DNA of 64,000 nt from Marinomonas posidonica_A (GCF_043643765.1 NZ_JBHZSP010000011.1:62001-126000); one strand, 5' to 3'. Counted from the first letter of the stretch, positions 26,041 through 36,390 are shown. The notes: a model not told the origin generated them from the sequence alone. Program-made: numbers and translations.

Positions 26041-28341
26041 ATGGCTTTAATCAAAAAAAATATCTGGGCGGCCTTTTATCTGACCGCTGCCATTTGGTTG
26101 GTGTTTTTTGGGGCGGCGACTTTTGTTAGCTATCAAACCGTCTACGAAGAATACACCTCCGAACAAAAAAGACTCATGGCACTAACAGCCAACTCCATAC
26201 AGTCCATCTTACGTCAATATGAAGTGTTACTTGATCTGGTTGCCAAAGAAGTCATTGCCTATGGCGAGTTAGCCGACAAGGACACTATCCAAAAAGTAAT
26301 GGATTCTGTCGTGGAAGTGGATAACTCCATGCTTGGCGTCGGTCTTTTTCTACCTCATGGCGATGTGTATGTTGCTTCCTCTGGTGTAAAGCTTCCACCA
26401 AAATTTAACTTACTATCTCAACCTGAGAATCGTGACAGTTTCCAACAAACATTAGAAACCAATAGAATGGTACTGGGCCGAACGTATCAAAGTGACGTGC
26501 TTAAAACCGTCGCTTTCCCTTTACGGAAATCCGTTGTCGATCAGGATGGCAACGTTCTGTTTGTCTTATCCACTGTAATCAACATCCCAAAAGGCTTCCG
26601 CTTTTTCTTCGACGGTGAGAGCAATCAAAACAACAGCAACCTCTACCTCTATCGAGACAGCGATCGTTATTTCCAAATCGTGTTATCTCATCATGAAATA
26701 GACTCAAACATTTACCGCTATCAGATCCCTCAAGCCAATTTTGATGAGGCTTTTCGTAAATTAGAGAAGAAAAAAGGCCTGAGCATTAAAAACATCAAAA
26801 CGAATGAGCTGGAAGTCATCACCACCAGTGTACAACCCGGCCAAACCAGCCAAGCCGTAAGTCGTTATATCCACAAATACGATTTATGGGCGGAACTTAA
26901 ATTGGATGACAGCTACGTTATGAGCCTGTTCTTCAAAGAATTACAAGTTCTTATTGGCATTTTTGCGGGCTCGTTATTACTCATTTATTTGCTATTCAGA
27001 GGCATTGCAATCAATGAAAAACGCATTAAAAACGCGCTGGAACACCAAGCCAACCATGATTATTTAACGGCACTGCACAACCGTTTTTATTTAGATCAAC
27101 AACTCACCTGGATGAAAAAAGACTCCCTGTATTACCTTATCTTCATCGACTTAGATAATTTCAAAGCCATCAATGATGGCTATGGCCACGAAGTCGGTGA
27201 CAAAGTACTTCGCCTCGTTGCCGAAAGATTGCAGGCCTTAGTAAACACTGAAGATGTACTGGTACGTTACAGTGGTGATGAATTCATTATTGTGGTGTTT
27301 AAACAAGACGAGAACAGCATAAATTTATTCTGCAAAGCCATTCAAAAAGATTTGGCATTACCTGCAAGAATCGACGATTATCGCTTTGTTTTAAGCGCTA
27401 GTATCGGTATCGCGGCGTTCCCTGAAGACGGCCAAGACCTAGACGAGTTAAAGCGCTATGCAGATCTTGCGATGTATGAAGCGAAGAAAACACGCAACAC
27501 TATTACCTTCTTTCGTAAAGATTTCAAACAAGCTTATCAATATCGCGCCCAAATGGAACAAGAACTTAAAAAGGCTTTATTGCAGAACGAACTGTACATG
27601 ATGTATCAACCACAAATTCGCCGTGATGGCAGCTCTTTTGGTGTAGAAGCCTTAGTTCGTTGGGAAAACAAATTGCTAGGCTTTGTGCCTCCCGACAAAT
27701 TCATTGCCGTTGCCGAAGCCTGTGGTCTAATGCTACCCATCGGGGAATTTATCATTGATCAAACGTTTACCGATATAACGGAAGTCCAAAAAGAAACAGG
27801 TTTACCTGTGACGGTGTCGATCAATATCTCTGTACGGCAATTCCAGCACAATGAATTCTTCGACAGATTGATTGAGCTGATAGAAAAACACACCTTTATT
27901 CACGTTGAATTAGTTCTTGAGGTAACTGAGAACCTCTTTATTGATGATGTCATCGACATTCAAAATCTAATGGAGAAAATACGCGAGAAAGGCATTCGCA
28001 TCTCTTTAGACGATTTTGGTACAGGCTACTCATCATTAAGCTTGTTGAATCAATTGCCAATTGATGAACTTAAAATAGACAAAAGTTTTGTAGATAATAT
28101 CACCACCGACAGCAACACCCTTGCGATGGTCGAAGGCATCATTGCCATCGCACGAAAACTAAATATCACCACCGTAGTGGAAGGCGTGGAAACGGATGAA
28201 CAGAGACAGATCCTAGCGGACTTACAATGCGATATTTTCCAAGGCTATCATTTCTCTAAACCATTGAAAATCAATGAGCTTAAAGCATTCATGACCTCCA
28301 ATACGCATTTATTGCAAGGAGACAACAACTCAAGCCCTTGA
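26041..28341 (+). CDS. Membrane GGDEF–EAL cyclic-di-GMP enzyme
   Basis: One N-terminal membrane helix (about 8-30) is followed by a periplasmic sensor region of the Cache type (about 32-300), a second helix (302-323), a GGDEF domain and an EAL domain. The GGDEF motif reads SGDEF (411-415), a form that can still be active. The RxxD inhibitory site five residues before it is missing (VNTED). The EAL motif is at 536-538 (EALVRW), and downstream DDFGTGYSS and VVEGVET, both needed for phosphodiesterase activity, are intact. The protein therefore keeps phosphodiesterase motifs and probably cyclase ability. The periplasmic ligand is unknown. GTGAGG lies 7 nt before the ATG. Confidence 0.93.
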   Translation: MALIKKNIWAAFYLTAAIWLVFFGAATFVSYQTVYEEYTSEQKRLMALTANSIQSILRQYEVLLDLVAKEVIAYGELADKDTIQKVMDSVVEVDNSMLGVGLFLPHGDVYVASSGVKLPPKFNLLSQPENRDSFQQTLETNRMVLGRTYQSDVLKTVAFPLRKSVVDQDGNVLFVLSTVINIPKGFRFFFDGESNQNNSNLYLYRDSDRYFQIVLSHHEIDSNIYRYQIPQANFDEAFRKLEKKKGLSIKNIKTNELEVITTSVQPGQTSQAVSRYIHKYDLWAELKLDDSYVMSLFFKELQVLIGIFAGSLLLIYLLFRGIAINEKRIKNALEHQANHDYLTALHNRFYLDQQLTWMKKDSLYYLIFIDLDNFKAINDGYGHEVGDKVLRLVAERLQALVNTEDVLVRYSGDEFIIVVFKQDENSINLFCKAIQKDLALPARIDDYRFVLSASIGIAAFPEDGQDLDELKRYADLAMYEAKKTRNTITFFRKDFKQAYQYRAQMEQELKKALLQNELYMMYQPQIRRDGSSFGVEALVRWENKLLGFVPPDKFIAVAEACGLMLPIGEFIIDQTFTDITEVQKETGLPVTVSINISVRQFQHNEFFDRLIELIEKHTFIHVELVLEVTENLFIDDVIDIQNLMEKIREKGIRISLDDFGTGYSSLSLLNQLPIDELKIDKSFVDNITTDSNTLAMVEGIIAIARKLNITTVVEGVETDEQRQILADLQCDIFQGYHFSKPLKINELKAFMTSNTHLLQGDNNSSP

Positions 28342-28365
28342 ATCGGATTACTTTTCTCAGCGCAC

Positions 28366-28392
28366 AAAAAAACCACCCAAGGGTGGTTTTTT
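28366..28392. terminator. Bidirectional terminator between the GGDEF–EAL gene and greA
   Basis: AACCACCC / GGGTGGTT with a 2-nt AA loop, flanked by six As on the left and six Ts on the right, can stop both converging transcripts. Confidence 0.92.
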
Positions 28393-28417
28393 AAAAGATC
28401 AGCTACATAAATGAAAT

Positions 28418-28897
28418 TTAAATGTATTCAACCTTCTCAATTTCATACACCGCTTCGCCGCTAGGAATTTTAACAGCCACTTCGTCGCCTTCTTCCTTGC
28501 CGATAATGGCTTTGGCGATAGGAGACGCGTATGAAATTTTCTTCACTTTCACATCCGCTTCGTCATCCCCAACGATCTGATAAGTCACCGTGTCTTCTGT
28601 ATCAACATTATACAGCGTAACGGTTGTGCCAAAGACAACCTTACCAGTTGCAGGAATCGACTTAACATCAATCACTTGTGAATCAGACAGTTTACCTTCG
28701 ATCTCTTTAATACGACCTTCAGTAAAGCCTTGTTCTTCACGAGCAGCATGATATTCCGCGTTTTCTTTTAAGTCGCCATGCTCTCGCGCTGTTGCAATGT
28801 CTGCAATTACGCGAGGACGGACAACAGCTTTCAAGTGATTCAGCTCTTCTCTAAGACGAGCTTCACCCTCTACTGTCATTGGAACTTTTTTCATCAT
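28418..28897 (-). CDS. greA: Transcription elongation factor GreA
   Basis: GreA stimulates RNA polymerase to cleave backtracked RNA. The N-terminal coiled coil carries the tip acidic residues in EHGDLKENAEYHAAREEQ, and the C-terminal FKBP-like domain is complete. At 159 aa it is full length. Its ATG overlaps the stop of carB, giving translational coupling in a carA–carB–greA order common to gammaproteobacteria. Confidence 0.97.
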   Translation of the reverse strand: MMKKVPMTVEGEARLREELNHLKAVVRPRVIADIATAREHGDLKENAEYHAAREEQGFTEGRIKEIEGKLSDSQVIDVKSIPATGKVVFGTTVTLYNVDTEDTVTYQIVGDDEADVKVKKISYASPIAKAIIGKEEGDEVAVKIPSGEAVYEIEKVEYI

Positions 28898-31800
28898 TTC
28901 CCCAAGTGCAAATCTTGTAATCTTCTGACTTTGGTTTCGCCGGTTAGGCCAATAGCCAAACTCGTCGCCTCAGCGCCAGCCAATGTCGTAGTGTAACAAA
29001 CCTTGCGTTGTAATGCTGTACGACGAATCAAAGAAGAATCCGTAATCGCTTGAGTACCTGACGTGGTGTTAATAATGTAATCAATCTCGCCATTTTTCAT
29101 CATATCAACAATATGCGGACGACCTTCATTTACTTTATTAACTTTGCGCACTTCGACGCCATGTTCTGTCAAATATTTCGCCGTGCCTTCTGTACCCACA
29201 AGATCAAAGCCTTGTTTCGCCAGACGCTGAGCCACCGCAACCGCACCTTCTTTGTCCATGTCACGAACACTGATGAATGCACGACCTGATGTTGGCAATT
29301 CTGTACCACCACCCAATACCGCTTTACCAAAGGCTTCAGCAAACGTATCACCGACTCCCATGACCTCACCAGTCGACTTCATTTCAGGCCCAAGAATTGG
29401 ATCAACGCCTTGGAACTTGTTGAATGGGAAAACGGCTTCTTTAACACTGTAGTAAGAAGGAATAATTTCTTCAGTGAAAGCTAGCTCAGTAAGGGTTTTA
29501 CCTGCCATCACCAAGGCAGCGACTTGTGCCAAAGAACGACCAATGCACTTAGACACAAATGGCACAGTACGTGATGCACGAGGGTTGACCTCGATGACAT
29601 AAATCTCACCGTCTTGAACTGCTAGCTGAGTGTTCATCAGACCGATCACACCCAATTCCAGAGCCATGCTCTTAATCATCTCGCGAATGCGATCTTGTGT
29701 CTCCGCAGGCAGCGAGTAAGGTGGCAATGAACAGGCGGAATCACCAGAGTGAACACCAGCTTGCTCAATGTGCTGCATAATACCGCCAATCACCACTTGC
29801 TCACCATCAGACACACAGTCGATATCAATCTCGATGGCCGCATTTAGGAAGTGATCAAGCAATACTGGGCTGTCATTAGAGACTTTCACAGCCGTTGTCA
29901 TATAACGAGTCAGTTCTTTCTCGTTGTAGACGATTTCCATTGCGCGACCACCCAAAACATAAGATGGGCGAACCACTAATGGGTAACCAATTTCAGCTGC
30001 TTTCACAATGGCCTGCTCTGTCGAACGAACCGTCGCATTGTTAGGCTGTTTGTAACCAAGGCGCTGGATCATGCTTTGGAAACGCTCACGATCTTCCGCA
30101 CGGTCAATGGCCTCTGGGGTGGTACCAATAATTGGCACACCTTCGTTTTGCAAAGCACGAGCAATCTTCAATGGCGTTTGGCCACCGAACTGTACGATCA
30201 CGCCTTTTGGCTTCTCAGTACGTACGATTTCCAATACGTCTTCCAAGGTAACTGGTTCGAAGTACAAACGATCAGAGGTATCGTAATCTGTTGATACGGT
30301 TTCTGGGTTACAGTTCACCATAATGGTTTCGTAACCGTCTTCACGCAAACCAAGCGCCGCGTGTACACAGCAGTAATCAAACTCAATACCTTGACCGATA
30401 CGGTTTGGACCACCCCCTAGAATGATCACCTTGTCTTTATCACTTGGTGCCGCTTCACACTCATCTTCGTAAGAAGAGTACATGTAAGCCGTATTCGTCG
30501 CGAATTCCGCTGCACAAGTATCAACACGCTTGTAAACCGGATGCACGTCCAACAAATAACGACGTTCACGCAAGGATTTTTCGGTCACTTGTAGCAAATC
30601 GGCAAGACGCGCATCCGAGAAGCCTTTACGCTTCAAGCGACGCATCACATCAAACGTCATGTCCGCCAATCCTTTGTTAGACAACGCCGTTTCTTCTTTG
30701 ATGATGTCTTCAATTTGCACCAAGAACCAAGGATCTACGCCGGTTACCGCATACAATTCATCCACTGTCATGCCAGCACGGAAACCATCACCAATGTACC
30801 AAATACGATCAGCGCCAGGAGATTGCAGCTCATGAGACAATTTCTCTTTGCTGTTTTCTTCTGCCATGTCCAATTGAGGGTTAAAACCGTCAGAGCCCGT
30901 TTCCAAACCACGTAGGGCTTTCTGCAAAGACTCTTGGAAGCTACGACCAATCGCCATGACTTCACCCACAGATTTCATCTGTGTGGTCAAACGGTCATTA
31001 GCCGTTGGGAACTTTTCAAAAGTGAAACGTGGGATCTTAGTGACCACGTAGTCAATGGCAGGCTCAAAGCTCGCTGGCGTTTGACCGCCAGTGATGTCGT
31101 TCTGCAACTCATCTAGAGTGTAACCAATGGCCAATTTTGCAGCGATTTTCGCAATCGGAAAACCCGTCGCTTTTGATGCCAAAGCCGATGAGCGAGACAC
31201 TCGTGGGTTCATTTCGATCACCACAAGGCGACCCGTTTTCGGATCCATACCAAACTGTACGTTAGAACCACCGGTTTCAACACCGATTTCACGCAATACA
31301 GCCAAAGAGGCGTTACGCATGATTTGGTATTCTTTGTCTGTCAGCGTTTGTGCGGGTGCCACTGTGATGGAGTCACCTGTGTGAACGCCCATGGCATCGA
31401 AGTTTTCAATGGCACAGACAATAATACAATTGTCTTTTTTGTCTCGTACCACTTCCATTTCGTATTCTTTCCAACCGATCAAAGACTCATCGATTAGCAA
31501 CTCGTTGGTTGGCGACAAATCCAAACCACGCGTACAAATTTCTTCAAATTCTTCCATGTTGTAAGCGATACCACCACCAGTACCACCCATGGTGAAAGAA
31601 GGACGAATAATACAAGGGAAGCCTACTTCACTTTGTACTTTCAGGGCTTCTTCCATGTTGTGAGCGATACCAGCACGTGGACACTCTAGTCCGATCGACT
31701 TCATCGCTTGGTCAAAACGATTACGGTCTTCTGCTTTGTCGATCGCATCAGCCGTCGCACCAATCATTTCAACATTGTATTTTTCTAAAACACCATGACG

Positions 31801-32109
31801 CTCTAGATCCAGCGCACAGTTCAATGCCGTTTGCCCACCCATAGTAGGCAATACTGCGTCTGGACGCTCTTTCTCGATAATTTTCTCAACGGTTTTCCAC
31901 TCAATCGGTTCGATGTAAGTGGCATCCGCCATAACAGGGTCCGTCATGATGGTGGCTGGGTTAGAGTTCACCAAAATAACGCGGAAACCTTCTTCACGCA
32001 GGGCTTTACAAGCTTGTGCGCCTGAGTAGTCAAACTCACAGGCTTGACCGATTACAATTGGGCCGGCACCTAAAATTAAGACGCTTTTTATGTCAGTACG
32101 TTTTGGCAT
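28894..32109 (-). CDS. carB: Carbamoyl-phosphate synthase, large subunit
   Basis: CarB makes carbamoyl phosphate from bicarbonate, ammonia and two ATP, for arginine and pyrimidine synthesis. It holds two homologous ATP-grasp halves (each with a GGxxxG-type ATP loop and an EVNPR/EMNPR metal motif) and a C-terminal MGS-like allosteric domain (about 935-1071) where UMP and ornithine act. The length is 1071 aa. It lies 20 bp after carA and overlaps greA by 4 bp. Confidence 0.98.
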   Translation of the reverse strand: MPKRTDIKSVLILGAGPIVIGQACEFDYSGAQACKALREEGFRVILVNSNPATIMTDPVMADATYIEPIEWKTVEKIIEKERPDAVLPTMGGQTALNCALDLERHGVLEKYNVEMIGATADAIDKAEDRNRFDQAMKSIGLECPRAGIAHNMEEALKVQSEVGFPCIIRPSFTMGGTGGGIAYNMEEFEEICTRGLDLSPTNELLIDESLIGWKEYEMEVVRDKKDNCIIVCAIENFDAMGVHTGDSITVAPAQTLTDKEYQIMRNASLAVLREIGVETGGSNVQFGMDPKTGRLVVIEMNPRVSRSSALASKATGFPIAKIAAKLAIGYTLDELQNDITGGQTPASFEPAIDYVVTKIPRFTFEKFPTANDRLTTQMKSVGEVMAIGRSFQESLQKALRGLETGSDGFNPQLDMAEENSKEKLSHELQSPGADRIWYIGDGFRAGMTVDELYAVTGVDPWFLVQIEDIIKEETALSNKGLADMTFDVMRRLKRKGFSDARLADLLQVTEKSLRERRYLLDVHPVYKRVDTCAAEFATNTAYMYSSYEDECEAAPSDKDKVIILGGGPNRIGQGIEFDYCCVHAALGLREDGYETIMVNCNPETVSTDYDTSDRLYFEPVTLEDVLEIVRTEKPKGVIVQFGGQTPLKIARALQNEGVPIIGTTPEAIDRAEDRERFQSMIQRLGYKQPNNATVRSTEQAIVKAAEIGYPLVVRPSYVLGGRAMEIVYNEKELTRYMTTAVKVSNDSPVLLDHFLNAAIEIDIDCVSDGEQVVIGGIMQHIEQAGVHSGDSACSLPPYSLPAETQDRIREMIKSMALELGVIGLMNTQLAVQDGEIYVIEVNPRASRTVPFVSKCIGRSLAQVAALVMAGKTLTELAFTEEIIPSYYSVKEAVFPFNKFQGVDPILGPEMKSTGEVMGVGDTFAEAFGKAVLGGGTELPTSGRAFISVRDMDKEGAVAVAQRLAKQGFDLVGTEGTAKYLTEHGVEVRKVNKVNEGRPHIVDMMKNGEIDYIINTTSGTQAITDSSLIRRTALQRKVCYTTTLAGAEATSLAIGLTGETKVRRLQDLHLGK

Positions 32110-32129
32110 AATCTTTCGTTCCGCTCCTT

Positions 32130-33260
32130 TTAGGCTTTTGAGGCTTTGATGTTGTCAATAAATTGGTCGAACAAAGGCGCAACGTCATGTGGCCCTGGGC
32201 TCGCTTCTGGGTGACCTTGGAAGCTGAACGCTTTCTTATCGGTTCGACTAATTCCCTGCAAAGAGCCATCAAACAGAGACTTGTGAGTCATCTCCAAGTT
32301 GGCTGGCAAGCTGTCTTCATCCACTGCAAAACCATGGTTTTGGCTAGTGATCATCACAGTGCCTTGCTTGATGTCTTGAACTGGGTGATTGGCACCGTGG
32401 TGACCAAACTTCATTTTCTTGGTCTTAGCACCGCTGGCCAGCGCCAACAACTGGTGACCAAGACAGATACCGAATACAGGAATTTCAGTGTCTAGAATGT
32501 CTTTAATCGCTTGGATCGCGTAATCACATGGCTCTGGATCACCAGGGCCGTTTGATAGGAAAATGCCATCTGGGTTCAAAGCCAACACGTCACTGGCTGG
32601 GGTTTTCGCTGGTACAACTGTTAGGCGGCAACCACGCTCAACTAGCATACGAAGAATGTTTCGTTTTACACCGAAGTCATAGGCAACAACATGAAATTCG
32701 GAGCTTTCTGGTGTGGTATGACCCTTCACAAGATCCCAAGTAGACTCAGTCCACTGGTAAGCTTCTTGTACTGTCACTTCTTTTGCTAAATCCATCCCCT
32801 TTAGACCGGGGAAAGCACGTGCCGCTGCAATGGCTTCTTCTTCGTCGATGTTATCACCGGCCATGATACAACCAGCTTGTGCACCTTTTTCGCGAAGAAT
32901 ACGTGTTAATTTACGAGTATCGATATCCGCGATACCCACCACACCTTTGCGAGTCAGATAGTCAGACAAAGTCTCTTCTTTACGCCAGCTGCTGGCTAAT
33001 AAAGGTAAATCACGAATAATTAAACCCGAACACCACACTTGGTTAGACTCTTCATCTTCAGAGTTAACACCAGTATTACCAATGTGAGGATAGGTCAAAG
33101 TGACCATTTGTCGAGCGTAGGAAGGATCAGTAAGAATTTCTTGATAACCAGTCATTGAGGTGTTGAATACCACCTCTGCGGTTGAGGAGCCATCCGCTCC
33201 GATCGACACGCCCTTAAAAATTGTGCCGTCTTCCAGAGCTAGAATCGCTGATGTTGCCAA
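32130..33260 (-). CDS. carA: Carbamoyl-phosphate synthase, small subunit
   Basis: CarA is the glutaminase subunit that delivers ammonia to CarB. The GATase Cys is in PVFGICLGHQLLA, with the HPE of the triad in FQGHPEASPGP. I place the start at the TTG at 33260: GGGAGG lies about 6 nt upstream and MATSAILALEDG matches the usual N-terminus, giving 376 aa. A 20-codon upstream extension (to 33320) has no ribosome-binding site or family match. Nothing I can identify as an arginine or pyrimidine operator was seen upstream. Confidence 0.95.
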   Translation of the reverse strand: MATSAILALEDGTIFKGVSIGADGSSTAEVVFNTSMTGYQEILTDPSYARQMVTLTYPHIGNTGVNSEDEESNQVWCSGLIIRDLPLLASSWRKEETLSDYLTRKGVVGIADIDTRKLTRILREKGAQAGCIMAGDNIDEEEAIAAARAFPGLKGMDLAKEVTVQEAYQWTESTWDLVKGHTTPESSEFHVVAYDFGVKRNILRMLVERGCRLTVVPAKTPASDVLALNPDGIFLSNGPGDPEPCDYAIQAIKDILDTEIPVFGICLGHQLLALASGAKTKKMKFGHHGANHPVQDIKQGTVMITSQNHGFAVDEDSLPANLEMTHKSLFDGSLQGISRTDKKAFSFQGHPEASPGPHDVAPLFDQFIDNIKASKA

Positions 33261-33510
33261 AGGAACCTCCCGTTTAGAGCCTATCAGGTTGCAAAAAAGC
33301 GAGACGAACCGGCGGCCCATCTCGCTTTTAAGAAATTGCGTTTTTGCCGTCTATCCATCGTCAGAATGTAGATGGATCTCGCGTTCAAAAAATCTGCCTA
33401 ATTTTACTCTGAACTGGCTTAACCGTCCACCTAAGAATGGGGCTGAAATGGTCAAAAACAGCCTATTTTCACGCTTTTTAACTAACTCTTTGGTCAAGAA
33501 TAAATATTCC

Positions 33511-34062
33511 TTAACACAACAGACCGTCGGCAACGTTTTGCGCCTCTTCATAGCCTGTCAGATTTGCCAACAAGGTCAATGCAAACACCATGGAAACCGC
33601 TGGTCCTTTCGCCGTTAAAATATTGCCGTCCATCACCACAGGTTCGTCCGCCAAATATTCCGCTCCGGTTAAACCCGATTCAAAGCCTGGGTAACACGTC
33701 GCTTGTTTGTCCACAACAAAGCCATGGGTTCCGAATACCAATGCTGGCGATGCACAAATCGCCGCTAATAACGCATCTTGAATATCGTGCTTTTCCAATA
33801 AATCCACCAACAATTTACAATCACGAAGGTGCTCTGCGCCCGGCATACCACCGGGCAACGCGATGGCATCGAACATTTTGTCAGTGTGCTCACTCAACAG
33901 AGAGTCCGCTGTCAACTGACAACCATTCGCCAAGGTCACATCCGTTGTTTCGTGGACACTGGCAACCGTTACCTCTACACCGCCACGCCTCAGCACATCA
34001 ATAATAGTAATAGCTTCAATGTCTTCACTGCCATTAGCGATTGGTACCAATACTTGGGTCAT
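33511..34062 (-). CDS. yajL: DJ-1/PfpI family protein (YajL type)
   Basis: The 183-aa protein has the DJ-1 fold with the nucleophilic Cys103 in AAICASPALVF and the conserved Glu16. YajL-type proteins are linked to oxidative-stress protection and repair of glycated or sulfenylated proteins; the exact activity is debated. The start at 34062 is chosen because GAGGA lies about 7 nt upstream and MTQVLVPIANGSEDIE is the family N-terminus. It follows rimI by 4 bp and is probably co-transcribed. Confidence 0.9.
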   Translation of the reverse strand: MTQVLVPIANGSEDIEAITIIDVLRRGGVEVTVASVHETTDVTLANGCQLTADSLLSEHTDKMFDAIALPGGMPGAEHLRDCKLLVDLLEKHDIQDALLAAICASPALVFGTHGFVVDKQATCYPGFESGLTGAEYLADEPVVMDGNILTAKGPAVSMVFALTLLANLTGYEEAQNVADGLLC

Positions 34063-34066
34063 TTTT

Positions 34067-34537
34067 TCATCCTCTTCCAACAGGGGTAACTAATATATAC
34101 AAGCAAGCCGCTTCACGCCCCGTCTCTGTTTGATAATAGTGTTTACGGCGCCCAACTAACTCAAAACCCAGCGCCTCATACAAATGAATTGCCGCCAAAT
34201 TTGATTCCCGAACCTCTAATAAAAATTCCGCAACGCCTTGTTGGTTCAAACTGTTTAACCAATGCCCCACCAATTGCTTTGCGATCCCTTGTCGACGCAC
34301 ACTTGAATCCACCAAAATCAGCTCCAACTCAGATTGATCCACACTTCTGGAGGCCGTCAGCCAGGCAAGCAGGTTACCGGGATTTTGTGCTTCGCACATC
34401 ACCCAGTTTAGTCTGACTTCCAAAGCATCGGCCACTAAAGTGCGGCCCCAAGGATGAGGGTTTGAATGTTTGTCCAAGCGTTCGAGACCTAACACATCAG
34501 ATTCAACAGCTGGACGAATCACGTAGGTAGAATTCAT
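34067..34537 (-). CDS. rimI: Ribosomal-protein S18-alanine N-acetyltransferase
   Basis: A GNAT-fold acetyltransferase of about 156 aa. The acetyl-CoA loop reads RRQGIAKQLVGHW (R/QxxGxG/A type) and the C-terminal NLAAIHLYEALGFELVGRRKHYY is typical of RimI. RimI acetylates the N-terminus of ribosomal protein S18. It lies directly after the psi-like replicase gene, the same arrangement as holD–rimI in E. coli. An in-frame start five codons upstream (34552) is also possible. Confidence 0.85.
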   Translation of the reverse strand: MNSTYVIRPAVESDVLGLERLDKHSNPHPWGRTLVADALEVRLNWVMCEAQNPGNLLAWLTASRSVDQSELELILVDSSVRRQGIAKQLVGHWLNSLNQQGVAEFLLEVRESNLAAIHLYEALGFELVGRRKHYYQTETGREAACLYILVTPVGRG

Positions 34538-34561
34538 AGATAGACGCCACATTTCATTGTA

Positions 34562-35410
34562 TTAATGGGACGAAAAGAAACTCGTTTGCATGCTATTCCA
34601 AGCTTCCTTTCGCAACTCAGGAATTCGGTGTAACTCAGATAAACTCACAATCCTAGCCATAGGATAGGATTTCAAAGGACTGCTGCTAGGTAAATCGTCC
34701 ATTAACTGGGCAATTTTACTGCCCGCTAACACCAGCTTAGCCTCAGGCAAAAAGCCTTGAGTCCAACGTTGGACTGAGGATTCCAACGCGCCAATTAACC
34801 AATCGGTACGATTTAAAAAGTGTGGATTTTTTAATGTTCCAGGCCAAGCAAATGCATAGCGCTGCCAATTTTCAACAGGGTCTTTCAATAGGGCTTGCGC
34901 CATTTTCAACGCCAGCTGATCAATTTCTTCCTGTTGCGAGAATACCGCAGGCACATCACTCAGAATTAACAACCTATTTGACAAGGCATAGGCTCTAAGC
35001 TCAATTGACGACACTTGAGTCAAATGAACGTCCGTCGCTACCTCAATGTCGACCGCCAACTCTTCAATTGGCTGCAAGTCTTCCACAATGATTTCAGGCC
35101 CTGCATTTAACTGTTCACGCAAATTGGAAACAGATTGTTGCTTCTCTTGTGGATCTAACATCACAGGAGGCTGAGCCGCTTTGGCCGAGAAACCGGACAC
35201 CCTGTCATGCTCAGAAACAAGGGACAGCGTCTCGTCTAGAGCTTCAGAATCCGCCAACACATTGCCTTGAGCTTGCCAAGGTTGCGCAGGGAGATAAACC
35301 TGCCCCACGACATTTTCCACACCATTCAACCAAGTCACCACCCCCATTTGTGCAAGGCACTGGGTTTGAAAAGCATGCTGTGACGATAATTCGCGTAAGC
35401 GATTACTCAT
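34562..35410 (-). CDS. Divergent DNA polymerase III psi subunit candidate
   Basis: The 282-aa protein is not recognisable along its whole length, but its ends resemble HolD. The N-terminal QCLAQMGVVTWL matches the chi-binding QLQQLGITQW-type segment. The C-terminal half contains NRLLILSDVPAVFSQQEE and WQRYAFAWPGTL, as in psi. It sits immediately before rimI, the holD position. From memory, Pseudomonas carries a long 'cryptic' psi of about this size next to rimI. The middle (about 60-135) is low-complexity and Glu/Val-rich. Psi links the clamp loader to chi and SSB. Confidence 0.6.
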   Translation of the reverse strand: MSNRLRELSSQHAFQTQCLAQMGVVTWLNGVENVVGQVYLPAQPWQAQGNVLADSEALDETLSLVSEHDRVSGFSAKAAQPPVMLDPQEKQQSVSNLREQLNAGPEIIVEDLQPIEELAVDIEVATDVHLTQVSSIELRAYALSNRLLILSDVPAVFSQQEEIDQLALKMAQALLKDPVENWQRYAFAWPGTLKNPHFLNRTDWLIGALESSVQRWTQGFLPEAKLVLAGSKIAQLMDDLPSSSPLKSYPMARIVSLSELHRIPELRKEAWNSMQTSFFSSH

Positions 35411-35601
35411 AATAGTAATGACTCATCAGTGATGGTAATAAATTAGGGCTATTTCGAATAACCAGAATATACGCGTTTCCTTGCTTAGATGCTACCGAAC
35501 AGGCGGTTCCGCATAGTGTCCAATGGAACAAATGTGTATAATCCTAAACGAATATCAAGTCGATAACGCCCTTTCAACCGTTTCTCTAAAAGGTAATCAT
35601 C

Positions 35602-36390
35602 ATGCATTCTTTGCTGTCCCGTTTGGCTTTAATAGCGAGCTTATTTATTGCCAGTGCAAGTCAGGCTACTGCGCTACCCGATCTTCAAGGTCGCACTATT
35701 CTAGCCGTTACCGAAAATGCCTATACACCACTGAATTTTGTCGATGCCAACACAGGGCAAGGCATAGGCTGGGAATACGATGCCATGAATGAGATAGGAA
35801 AACGCTTGAACGCGAATATTGAATGGCATTTAAGCAGCTGGGACGCCATGATCCAAGCGGTTAAACAAGGTCAATATGATATCGGTATGGATGGCATTAC
35901 CATTAATGCTGAACGAGCACAGCAAATTGATTTCTCCATTCCCTACATGACCTCACAACAATTCATGTTAGTCAGAGCGGACGAAGACCGATTTACTGAC
36001 GCCAAAAGTTTTGCCGCTAATGACGACTTACACTTTGGAGCTCAAGCTGGCACCACAAACTTTTATGTGGCCGTATACGATGTGTTAGATGGCAATGAAG
36101 ACAATCCTCGCATCACCTTGTTAGAAACCTTTGGCGCATCTGTACAGGCATTGAAATCCGGTGACGTTGACAGTGTCCTAATGGATGCCACATCGGCACG
36201 CGGATACATAGGCGCTAACCCAGGTGCGTTTAAAATTGTAGGTGGCCCACTCGGCACAGAAGATTTCGGTTTTATCTTTACCCCAGGTTCTGATTTGGTA
36301 GAACCTGTAAATGCAGCGTTACGAAGCATGAAGGCGGATGGCACATTAGATGCATTAAACAAGAAATGGTTTTTTGACTATAACCAATAA
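35602..36390 (+). CDS. Amino-acid ABC transporter, periplasmic binding protein
   Basis: A signal peptide is visible (MHSLLSRLALIASLFIASASQATA, cleavage probably after residue ~24). The mature part is a family 3 solute-binding protein: GRTILAVTENAYTPLNFVD at the start, IGMDGITINAERAQQIDFSIPYM in the middle, and a C-terminal LDALNKKWFFD. Such proteins bind polar amino acids or similar solutes in the periplasm. The permease follows after a hairpin. The ligand cannot be named. Confidence 0.9.
   Translation: MHSLLSRLALIASLFIASASQATALPDLQGRTILAVTENAYTPLNFVDANTGQGIGWEYDAMNEIGKRLNANIEWHLSSWDAMIQAVKQGQYDIGMDGITINAERAQQIDFSIPYMTSQQFMLVRADEDRFTDAKSFAANDDLHFGAQAGTTNFYVAVYDVLDGNEDNPRITLLETFGASVQALKSGDVDSVLMDATSARGYIGANPGAFKIVGGPLGTEDFGFIFTPGSDLVEPVNAALRSMKADGTLDALNKKWFFDYNQ

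Noticed and set aside
32130..33320. 396-aa version of carA
   Set aside because: The extra 20 residues have no family match; a GGGAGG with a TTG at 33260 gives the expected N-terminus.
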